Positions 8,747-15,964 of a DNA stretch of 64,000 nucleotides are shown here, piece by piece. The DNA comes from an uncultured Acidobacteriia bacterium (lineage in GTDB: Bacteria; Acidobacteriota; Terriglobia; Bryobacterales; Bryobacteraceae), in assembly GCA_903909435.1 (NCBI GenBank), contig CAIVVT010000230.1:26180-90179 (forward strand), in the 5' to 3' direction. Numbering within the stretch: the stretch's first letter is position 1; every line of letters begins with the position of its first letter. The position numbers and the translations under genes are program-made. Below the pieces are notes generated by a model. The model was not told where the DNA came from. It ran no database searches and was given only the letters and a program-made list of their open reading frames with translations.

Positions 8747-11700
8747 CTACGGATTTACCACACGCACCTGGGTTGTCGCGGAAGCACCGCCCTGCGTCAC
8801 CACCAGCGGCGCCTGGGACGCGCCCCGGATGTTCCATGGCACCGTGACGTCCACCCGATAGACGCCGACTTCGCCCGGTGCGAGTCCCGCAAAGGTCACG
8901 TTGAGATTCACGCCGCCCAGGGTGACGACTGGCTGGGTGACCAGCAGCGAGGGCGGGGTTGCGGGTGTCAGATTCCCTGCGGGGACGGCCGGAATGGTCG
9001 GACCGAGGCCCGTCATATAGATGGAAATCGTCTCTTTGGCGTGGACCGGATTCGTGAAGTTCACGGGCTCGCCATTCTTGTTGCGGATCACCCGGGACAG
9101 TCCGGCCTGAGTCCCGGTCTCAACCGGCAAAACGGCGGGCGCAAAGGGTTGGACCTGCAGGCTGTAGGGGCTGCTGACGCCACCCGGAGTATGGACGACC
9201 AGATTCTCCACGCCTCCCGCGTCGGCGGGCAGCACCGCTTTGATCTGCGTGGGGGAAACCCAGAACAGGGGGAGCGCTTCGCCGCCTACAACCACGCAGG
9301 AGTCGCCGAGGGTGGAAGGCAGCGGCTCCGTGCCGGCGACGGCGGAGTCCGGCGCGAGGCCGGTGCCAGAAATAAGGACCTGTTCCGCGGCCGTCACCGC
9401 GGTGCTGCCGTTGCCCAGGTTGGTCACGCTGGACACGACGGGAACCTTCGTCGCCGCGTCAAAATCGGGCGGCAGGATGGTTAATCCGGATTGGGTCAGC
9501 AGGACGATGGAATTCCTGTCCGCGGGCACTGCCAGCGTTCGGGTGAAGGTTGAAATGGTCTGGCCGACCTGGCCCAACATGGGGGTGGTGAGGGTGGCGG
9601 CGGTATGCGGCGCCTCAATCGTCGAAGTGGCGTGATAGGTCTGGAGGTAATACGGACTGTCGGGGTTCAAGTCGATGCGCTCGATGGTGCCGGGACCGGA
9701 GGCCGTTCCTAAGACCGTAGTCGTCGTTGTTGCCGGAGTGAGTAGGGTTGCTGGTGTTGTTGTGGTGCTGGTATCTAGGGTTGTCGTCGTACGGAGGCCG
9801 TCGGTCGCGCCCAGGCCGACGCCTGAGGTAGCGGAGTCGGTGGGAGTCTGCCATTGAGCTATCGGATACAGGCTTTGATCCAGCAGGCGGTTATCGGTAA
9901 TGAACAGATTGTCGCTCAGCGCGGCGTATGCTCCGCTCAACGATTTGACGTCCGCAGTCACGTCCTGTCGCGTGACGACCCATTCATCGGCCGTGCCGTC
10001 CCACAAGCCGACGGTGGCGTCGGGCATGGTGAACAGTATCGACTGACCGGTGGGGGAAGCCGACACCATGGGAGCGGGCGGATTCCCATTGTAGGTGGAC
10101 GGGAGGCAGTTCTTGTAGACGCCGAGGCTGGCGGGTGCACTTGCGAAGGAGGCGGGGAAATTCGCACGGAAGAACATACGCCCTGCACCGCACTCGGGCG
10201 GGGCGGACGCGTCGCGGATGGCCGCCCAGACCACTGGCGTGCCGATGCCCTGACCGACCGCGACGGAGCCCGGGTAAGCGCCGTCGGTTCTAATAAATGG
10301 ACTGTTCGGATAGTCAGGCGAGGGAGCCCACGGTTGTAGCGTCGTGAGATCGAAAACATTGACCAATTGCGAATGATCGTTGCCCACCAGCAGGTAGTGC
10401 CGGTCGGGGGTGAACGCCATGCTCATCGGCGTATTGCCAGTACGCAACTGCGGCGCGGCGATCTGCTTCCACGTGGCGGTGTCGAATACCAGCACCAGAT
10501 TCTTGTCCTGGCGTAAGACGTATATGCGGTTGCGGACAGGGTCGGCGAGGATGTCCACCAGTTTGCCGGGTACGTTCACGATCTGTCCCCGCTGGCTCAG
10601 GTCGCGCGTGTTGATCAGCAGGCGCACCGGGAAGGGAATGTTGACCGCGTGCGAGGAGGCGATATTCAGCATGACCGTGGTGGTTCCCGAGTGGATCTGA
10701 AAGACGGTTGGATCAACGTCGATCCGGACCTTCGCGGGAGTGGTTCCAGAAGTCTGGGAAAACCGGATACCTGCGGTGTCGGACGCCACGGACAGCGCGA
10801 AATCCGTGTTTCCGCCGGTAGGATCCACGATGTCGATGGTCTTCGAAATTACGCTGCGCGTGCAGATGTCCGATTGAAAGACGACGTCTTCCTGCAACGC
10901 GACAACTTGCGGCAGGGTATCCAAAGTTGCTACGGGCAGGATCATTACCCCGCCGTCGGAGACGGAATAGAGCTTGGTCATATCCGACGAGAACAGCGAC
11001 CGGCCCGCCATCATTTGCGGCAGGTGGACGCGCTTGCGCACCGTTAGATTGTCGGCGTCCATGACGTGCATCACCGGCGCGTCGTTCACCGTCGCCAGGA
11101 TGTCGGCGTAGATCAGGTTGCGGGAGTAGTCGAACGCATGGCCACCCTTGCGGTAGTCCATTGAACTGCCTGGAATCAGATTCGGGAATTCGGCGAGATC
11201 CGCTCCATACCAGTCTGACAACACCCAGCCGGCCACGTAGCGCGAGGCGTCCCGATTCACGCTGACCACGCGCGGTCCCAGCGGAGGAGACGAAGTCCAG
11301 CCAAAGGCCTCGAGATGATTGGCGCCCACCTGGTACTGCAGAAACGCCGACACTTTCTGGTCGCCGGGGCAAATCCCGGCAGAGGGCGGGGTGAGTTGGC
11401 TGAGGATCAGGATCGTCTGCTGGTCTCCCGAAACTCCAGTCGCGGCCTGGATCACATTGGCGGGAAAACTGAAGGCGTTGGGGGCGCAGACGCCCACCGG
11501 AACCGGCAGCGGCGCGCCGCCCAGACTGGTGACGCCCAGTATCTGGTAGCGGCCAGTGAATGGGTCGAGCAGAAGGAAGTTGCCTTTGGTTACAACCAGG
11601 GCCAGGTTGCCGGCTCCAAATGCGACAGACAGCACGGGATTGGCGAGCTTGATCTCCAGCCGGCTACCTTGGTCTAAATTGAAGATCGCGAGGCCGCCCG

Positions 11701-12028
11701 TCTCGGTGGCACCCACCGACGAGTTAAACGAGTCGTACTCGCCCACGACGAGGAAGTGGTTGCCGGGCGACAACGCGACAGAACTCGGGGGCTTGGAAAC
11801 CAAGAGCGGGGTGCCGAATCCGAACTTCGGATCGGCGGTGTCCATCACGTCAATGCGCCCAGCTGCGAAGTTGGCGATGTACAGGCGATTGCGGCCCTCG
11901 TCGAGCGCAATGTCGGAGACTGTCCCGCGCACTGGCACCGCGGTCCCGAATGTCGCGGCACGGCCCGCTACAGCAATCGACAGGACGGCAAGCGAGGCGC
12001 AAATGACTTGTAGCCGAACGAAGGACAT
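8747..12028 (-). CDS. Giant secreted beta-propeller protein with TIGR03437 C-terminal domain
   Basis: 1093 residues with a signal peptide (about 1-25). The first 700 residues contain propeller-like repeats (GRNRLYIANFAAGRIDVMD, HYLLVGNDHSQLVNVFDL). A Thr-rich low-complexity linker sits near residues 745-775. The last 230 residues (from VVSSVTNLGNGST through GTGLAPDS, PTQIKAVLPADAGG, ISIYMTGLGPT and APGEVGVYRVDVTVP) match the TIGR03437 domain, which is greatly expanded in Solibacter-type acidobacteria and is thought to be an extracellular Ig-like module. It is probably surface-exposed or secreted. Its partner or substrate cannot be told from the sequence. Confidence 0.85.
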   Translation of the reverse strand: MSFVRLQVICASLAVLSIAVAGRAATFGTAVPVRGTVSDIALDEGRNRLYIANFAAGRIDVMDTADPKFGFGTPLLVSKPPSSVALSPGNHFLVVGEYDSFNSSVGATETGGLAIFNLDQGSRLEIKLANPVLSVAFGAGNLALVVTKGNFLLLDPFTGRYQILGVTSLGGAPLPVPVGVCAPNAFSFPANVIQAATGVSGDQQTILILSQLTPPSAGICPGDQKVSAFLQYQVGANHLEAFGWTSSPPLGPRVVSVNRDASRYVAGWVLSDWYGADLAEFPNLIPGSSMDYRKGGHAFDYSRNLIYADILATVNDAPVMHVMDADNLTVRKRVHLPQMMAGRSLFSSDMTKLYSVSDGGVMILPVATLDTLPQVVALQEDVVFQSDICTRSVISKTIDIVDPTGGNTDFALSVASDTAGIRFSQTSGTTPAKVRIDVDPTVFQIHSGTTTVMLNIASSHAVNIPFPVRLLINTRDLSQRGQIVNVPGKLVDILADPVRNRIYVLRQDKNLVLVFDTATWKQIAAPQLRTGNTPMSMAFTPDRHYLLVGNDHSQLVNVFDLTTLQPWAPSPDYPNSPFIRTDGAYPGSVAVGQGIGTPVVWAAIRDASAPPECGAGRMFFRANFPASFASAPASLGVYKNCLPSTYNGNPPAPMVSASPTGQSILFTMPDATVGLWDGTADEWVVTRQDVTADVKSLSGAYAALSDNLFITDNRLLDQSLYPIAQWQTPTDSATSGVGLGATDGLRTTTTLDTSTTTTPATLLTPATTTTTVLGTASGPGTIERIDLNPDSPYYLQTYHATSTIEAPHTAATLTTPMLGQVGQTISTFTRTLAVPADRNSIVLLTQSGLTILPPDFDAATKVPVVSSVTNLGNGSTAVTAAEQVLISGTGLAPDSAVAGTEPLPSTLGDSCVVVGGEALPLFWVSPTQIKAVLPADAGGVENLVVHTPGGVSSPYSLQVQPFAPAVLPVETGTQAGLSRVIRNKNGEPVNFTNPVHAKETISIYMTGLGPTIPAVPAGNLTPATPPSLLVTQPVVTLGGVNLNVTFAGLAPGEVGVYRVDVTVPWNIRGASQAPLVVTQGGASATTQVRVVNP

Positions 12029-12526
12029 GATTACTCCGTCTTCAAATCGCTGAAACTAAGCGTCCAGAAAATGGTGCGGGGGGCTGAGCACCCATACCTG
12101 GCCGCATCCGCAAGCTGCGCTTCCGAGCTCAAAAACCGCAAATGGGCAGCGGCTCATCAGCAGCCGGGCGGCTCAACCTAAACCGTTCGATCCAGCGTGG
12201 ACTACCGCCCAGCACTGCCATTCCAGACGAAATCCAATGTTTGCTTATCGACCGAGCATAGGAAACGCAGATAAAAAGACCTAAAACCCGCATATACTAC
12301 TACTTTGTCCAGCCTATCACCCCGCATCGGGCTGTCAATCCCATCCTTCGCTAGTACCATATTCTCTTAGTACTAGTCTCGACGGGGCGACGCTGCCGTG
12401 CCAGGAACGTGAGGGCATCCGCTTGGTCCTTTGGCAGGCGACGTGCAGCATAAAGTATGGCGGTGTAAGGTATGCGACCCGCGCCGGCGCCATGCCTTAC
12501 ACTTTGACTTGGAGGATCGATCACCT
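12029..12526. other. Intergenic/regulatory region with two inverted repeats
   Basis: This is the gap between two divergently oriented genes, the giant propeller gene (-) and the LacI-type regulator (+). It is richer in A+T than its surroundings around 12240-12310. It holds a perfect 7-bp inverted repeat, CTAGTAC/GTACTAG at 12351-12357 and 12370-12376, and a 12-bp repeat at 12463-12474/12491-12502. No protein-coding gene was recognised. Divergent promoters and operators for the LacI protein are expected here, but no consensus promoter was identified with confidence. Confidence 0.45.
12463..12502. promoter_or_regulatory. Hairpin / operator-like inverted repeat ahead of LacI leader
   Basis: GTGTAAGGTATG pairs with CATGCCTTACAC with one G-T wobble across a 16-base GC-rich loop that is itself partly palindromic (GCGCCGGCGC). 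It lies 25 bases before the start of a possible leader ORF and could be an RNA hairpin in the leader or a regulator binding site. There is no T-run, so a simple terminator is unlikely. Confidence 0.4.
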
Positions 12527-12721
12527 ATGCAGAACGGCCTGTCCAGCCAGACTGCGTTGTCCACCAGCTGTGGGCGGGAACGCAACGGCCCTTGTCCGAA
12601 GCTGGCTTCGACCGGGACCGCCGGGCCTCGCGGAGTTCTGCACGCTGCGGGATCCTCCGGACACGCGATCTGCGAGCGTCGCGGAGCGCCGGCCTCGACC
12701 GTGAGGCTTGGCGGTCAATGA
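12527..12721 (+). CDS. Possible 64-residue leader ORF coupled to LacI gene
   Basis: The frame opens at ATG 12527 with GGAGG eleven bases upstream and closes at TGA 12719-12721, overlapping the ATG of the LacI gene as ATGA. The predicted peptide (MQNGLSSQTALSTSCG...) has no recognised domain and has a composition like non-coding GC-rich DNA. The supporting signs are the good Shine-Dalgarno site and the four-base overlap, which suggest translational coupling. It may instead be chance, because the second half runs through repeat-like GC-rich sequence. Confidence 0.3.
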   Translation: MQNGLSSQTALSTSCGRERNGPCPKLASTGTAGPRGVLHAAGSSGHAICERRGAPASTVRLGGQ

Positions 12722-13770
12722 ACCTGGAAGATGTTGCCAGGCTGGCCAAGGTTTCGACGGCCACGGTATCGCGGGTTCTCAACGGCGTGGACGTAGTTCG
12801 GCCGGGTACCCGTACGCGCGTGATGAAGGCGGTGGCGGAACTAAAGTACCACCCCAACCTCCACGCCAGAAGCCTGGCGGGTGTCCGCAGCCGGACGGTG
12901 GGGGTGATTGTCTCCAATCTCGAGAACCCCTTCTTCCTGGATGTGTACCGTGCTCTGGAAGTGGACTGCCGGAACAATGGTTACGAGGTGCTTGTCGCGA
13001 ATACCGATTACCGCTCCGAGCAACTTGTGGCGAGCATCCGCTTGATGATCGGCCGCCGCGTCGCGGGCCTGGCTGTGATCGTCTCCGAGATGGAAAGCGC
13101 GCTGATCCAGGAACTCACGGAAAGTCAGATCCCCGCGGTCTTTTACGACGTCGGTCCGTCGACGCCCCACATCACCAATATCCGCGTGAATTACAAGGCC
13201 GGGGTCGCGAGCGTGATTGAGTACCTGTCCGGGCTGGGGCACAGCAAGTTTGCCTTCATCGGTCATCACTCGGGCCTGGGACCGATTAACGAGCGATACA
13301 GCGCCGTACGCAGTGCTCTGGCGCGGCTCTCGCCTGACGCTGAGCTGCATTCGATCGCCGGGAACGACTCGCTGGAGGGCGGAAGGCAAGCAGCCCGGAG
13401 CTTGCTCAGTTCCGGCTATGCGCCCACGGCAATCATCTGTGTCAACGATTTCATGGCCGTCGGCGTGTTGCGGGAACTGCGCGAGTGCGGTTTGCGCGTG
13501 CCTGCGGATGTTTCCGTGACCGGCTTCGACAACATCGGCCTGTCCGAGTTCTGCTATCCCCCGCTGACGACCGTGCGAATCCCACGGGAACGCATCGGCC
13601 GCCTGCTGTTTTCGATTCTGGGGCCTGGCGCGCAAACCGCGGGCCAAGGCGGGGAAGAAATTGTCATTGAACCTGATCTGATCGTGCGGGAATCGACCGG
13701 TCCGCCCAAGTCGGGCCACTCCGCTGGTCCACTCAAACCTGGACGAGGCGCTGAACTGCGTCCGGCCTAG
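12718..13770 (+). CDS. LacI-family transcriptional regulator
   Basis: 350 residues. The N-terminus (MNLEDVARLAKVSTATVSRVLNG) is the canonical LacI helix-turn-helix, followed by the hinge and a periplasmic-binding-like effector domain (RTVGVIVSNLENPFFLDVYRALE, FIGHHSGLGPINERYSAV, ICVNDFMAVGVLRELRECG, VTGFDNIGLSEFCYPPLTTVRIP). A longer frame opens at 12592, but its extra 42 residues are Arg/Ser-rich without similarity to LacI, so the internal ATG was chosen. It probably represses a carbohydrate gene set; no obvious regulon gene is adjacent, the nearest divergent gene being the TIGR03437 protein. Confidence 0.93.
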   Translation: MNLEDVARLAKVSTATVSRVLNGVDVVRPGTRTRVMKAVAELKYHPNLHARSLAGVRSRTVGVIVSNLENPFFLDVYRALEVDCRNNGYEVLVANTDYRSEQLVASIRLMIGRRVAGLAVIVSEMESALIQELTESQIPAVFYDVGPSTPHITNIRVNYKAGVASVIEYLSGLGHSKFAFIGHHSGLGPINERYSAVRSALARLSPDAELHSIAGNDSLEGGRQAARSLLSSGYAPTAIICVNDFMAVGVLRELRECGLRVPADVSVTGFDNIGLSEFCYPPLTTVRIPRERIGRLLFSILGPGAQTAGQGGEEIVIEPDLIVRESTGPPKSGHSAGPLKPGRGAELRPA

Positions 13771-13810
13771 CCGCCCGCCGTCCAGCGAGTTGGCAATCTT
13801 CCGGGTGGCC

Positions 13811-14491
13811 CTAAGCGGAGTCGTCCACCGGTTCGACTGGCATCTGCTCCGCGGACGAGTTGGGCGCTGGCTCCGAGAGGGTTGGTGCAGGGAAGATCTC
13901 CCGCTTGCGCAATTCGACCCATTCGGGGAACAGGGGCGGGTTTTCCAGCCAGGTCCGCAGCCACAGGGCCATCTCGAGTTTGACCGCTCGCTTCAGATCG
14001 TGGGTTTTAGGATTGTGAGCAGCCAGTTCCGTGTGGTCCTTCGCATGGATGACGACGGAACGGATGAGTTGCCGGCGCGGGGCATCGTTGGACTCGCGCG
14101 CGGCAAGGTACTCGGCGAGTAGCGCCCCGAGCGTCGCTTCGAGGTGCTTGTAGGTATCCTGGACCACGCCCTGGATCAGGGGTGCCAAGGGTGTGCCGCA
14201 TTCGAGCAAAGCGGTCCGCCGCGTGTCGTCGGAGCAGTCGGGGAACACCTGGGCCAATTCCCCGGCGCGCGACTCGCTCACAACGTCCCAATTGCGGTTG
14301 GCAAGCCAGGCCAGAATCCGCTGTTTTTTGCTCGGCGGCCGGCCTGGGCCCTGGCCATAGCGGCGCGACTCGACGGTCTCATCTGAGTCTGTCTCCAAGC
14401 ATTCCGGCTCACCAGAGTGGGTTTCGCCGGTGTCCGGCGCGTCATTTTCGTCTTCGGAGGTCACGTCGATAGCTTGACACGGCCTTGTCAT
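13811..14491 (-). CDS. Hypothetical protein with PGRPPSKKQR motif
   Basis: 226 residues, not recognised. An acidic N-terminal part (residues 8-40, rich in Glu/Asp/Thr) is followed by YGQGPGRPPSKKQR, resembling an AT-hook-like or basic DNA-contact motif, then a helix-rich region (RILAWLANRNWDVVSESRAGELAQVFPD) and a helical C-terminal part with HAKDHTELAAHNPKTHDLKRA. The start is the ATG at 14491, which overlaps the end of mltG by 50 bases; a more upstream start would lie deeper in mltG. It is the last gene of the ruvX-mltG transcription unit. A DNA-binding function is a guess. Confidence 0.6.
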   Translation of the reverse strand: MTRPCQAIDVTSEDENDAPDTGETHSGEPECLETDSDETVESRRYGQGPGRPPSKKQRILAWLANRNWDVVSESRAGELAQVFPDCSDDTRRTALLECGTPLAPLIQGVVQDTYKHLEATLGALLAEYLAARESNDAPRRQLIRSVVIHAKDHTELAAHNPKTHDLKRAVKLEMALWLRTWLENPPLFPEWVELRKREIFPAPTLSEPAPNSSAEQMPVEPVDDSA

Positions 14492-15437
14492 GAGCGGCGA
14501 GGTCTTTTGAGAAAACGTGTGCGCCCGTCCCCCCGGGCTGGGCGACAAAGTACAAATCGGCGGTCTCCAGGGGATTCAGTGCGGCGCGCAGCGAGTCGCG
14601 TCCCGGGTTGGCAATCGGCCCCGGCGGCAGCCCCGGGTTCTGGTAGGTGTTGTAGCGGCTTGAACTGTTCAGGTCGGTGCGGCGGATCGCGCCCGTCCAA
14701 TTGCCCTCGAGCTGTGCGGCGTACATCACCGTCGGATCACAATCGAGCTTCATGCCCTTACGCAGGCGGGCCGCATAAACGCCTGCGATGTGCGACCGTT
14801 CTTCGGGGATCCGGGCCTCCTTTTCAACCATGGAGGCCAGCGTGACGGTGCGGCCCGGATCGCCCACCATCCCGAGTTCCGCATGCACGCGGCGGAATTG
14901 CGCGGTCATGGCCCGGCAAACGTCGCCGACGGTGGAGCGGCGGCCGAAGCGATAGGTTGCGGGGAACAGGTAGCCCTCCAGGCTGGGGGCGCTGGGAGCC
15001 AGATCCCGGATCAGTCGCGGCGAACTGGCCTCGCGCAAGAACGCGGCTGCGCTACCGAGGCCGGCACGTTCCACCTGCCCGGCGATATCGAACATCGTGC
15101 TCCCCTCCGGGACCACAACGTCGAGATGGAAGATGTCGCCCGCGGCCAGGCGCGCGAAGACCTGCGCGGGCGTCGCGGGCCGCGTGAAGGCGTACTCCCC
15201 CGCCTGCGCTCCCTTGCCCGGGCGGGTTAACCGGGCAACCTGGTAAAGTACCGGGCTCCGCAGGACGCCGGCCTTGGCGAGCTGCCTGCCAATGGCCCAC
15301 GAGGAGGTTCCGCGCGGGATGTCCACGAACGCCGGCCCGGCGAAATCGCCGTAGGCGTCGACGCGTACCAGCCAATGCAACAGGCCAAGCGCCGCGGCGA
15401 GTGCACCCACCAACACCACAACGACGATCCGCTTCAC
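14442..15437 (-). CDS. mltG: Endolytic murein transglycosylase MltG (YceG-like)
   Basis: 331 residues. There is one N-terminal membrane helix (about 4-24), then a LysM-like segment and the YceG domain with VPEGSTMFDIA, YLFPATYRF, the catalytic region TLASMVEKEARIPEERSHIAGVYAARL, LDCDPTVMY and SSRYNTYQNPGLPPGPIANPG. It cleaves nascent glycan strands in the periplasm and helps set glycan length. The start is GTG at 15437, overlapping the stop of ruvX as GTGA, so the two are translationally coupled; the mltG-ruvX pairing is common in bacteria. Confidence 0.95.
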   Translation of the reverse strand: MKRIVVVVLVGALAAALGLLHWLVRVDAYGDFAGPAFVDIPRGTSSWAIGRQLAKAGVLRSPVLYQVARLTRPGKGAQAGEYAFTRPATPAQVFARLAAGDIFHLDVVVPEGSTMFDIAGQVERAGLGSAAAFLREASSPRLIRDLAPSAPSLEGYLFPATYRFGRRSTVGDVCRAMTAQFRRVHAELGMVGDPGRTVTLASMVEKEARIPEERSHIAGVYAARLRKGMKLDCDPTVMYAAQLEGNWTGAIRRTDLNSSSRYNTYQNPGLPPGPIANPGRDSLRAALNPLETADLYFVAQPGGTGAHVFSKDLAAHDKAVSSYRRDLRRRK

Positions 15438-15910
15438 GCCTGACCGCCGTTCAGGCCCTGGGCGGCCACATAGTCTTCGAGCAACAGAACGGCTGCCATG
15501 CGGTCCACCACGCCCTTGCGCTTTTCTTCGAGCAGTTTCTTGAGGCTCCAGCCCGCGTCTTTCAGGCGGCTCTCGGCTTCGACAGAAGTCAGTCTTTCAT
15601 CCTGGAAGCGCACCGGCAGACCGCTGCCCCGCTCCAGCCGGGAACAGAAATCGCGCACGAATTTCGCTTGCGGGCCTTCCGATCCGTCCATGTTCAGGGG
15701 CAGGCCCGACACAAAAACTGTCGCGCTACGCTCCCGGGCGATGCGCGCCAGACGGGTGAGGTCCTCCTCGCGCGTCCTCCGCTGCAGGGTGTCGAGACCC
15801 CGCACCATTCCATCAGCGGGGTCGTACAGAGCGAGGCCGATCCGCTTGCGCCCGATGTCGAGCCCGAGCAGACGCGGCGGGGCGGTTGAAATTGGAACAT
15901 CCACTTCCAC
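15434..15910 (-). CDS. ruvX: Holliday junction resolvase-like protein RuvX (YqgF)
   Basis: About 158 residues. Motifs of the YqgF RNase H-like fold are present in order: LLGLDIGRKRIGLAL, VFVSGLPLNMDGSEGPQAKFVRDF, VRFQDERLTSVEAE and KGVVDRMAAVLLLEDY, including the acidic residues expected at the active site. The frame is open for another 450 codons upstream, but that stretch is antisense to the dipeptidyl peptidase gene and unrelated to RuvX. The likely start is GTG at 15910 or 15904. It probably acts in 16S rRNA maturation or recombination, as in its homologues. It overlaps mltG downstream. Confidence 0.88.
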   Translation of the reverse strand: MEVDVPISTAPPRLLGLDIGRKRIGLALYDPADGMVRGLDTLQRRTREEDLTRLARIARERSATVFVSGLPLNMDGSEGPQAKFVRDFCSRLERGSGLPVRFQDERLTSVEAESRLKDAGWSLKKLLEEKRKGVVDRMAAVLLLEDYVAAQGLNGGQA

Positions 15911-15964
15911 AATTGTATCGGCAGCGCCCAAACTACCCTTCGCCGGAATGGCGCTGCTGCGGAT

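Noticed and set aside
12592..12717. 42-residue N-terminal extension of the LacI protein
   Set aside because: LacI proteins start directly at the helix-turn-helix; the extension is Arg/Ser-rich and overlaps repeat-like DNA.
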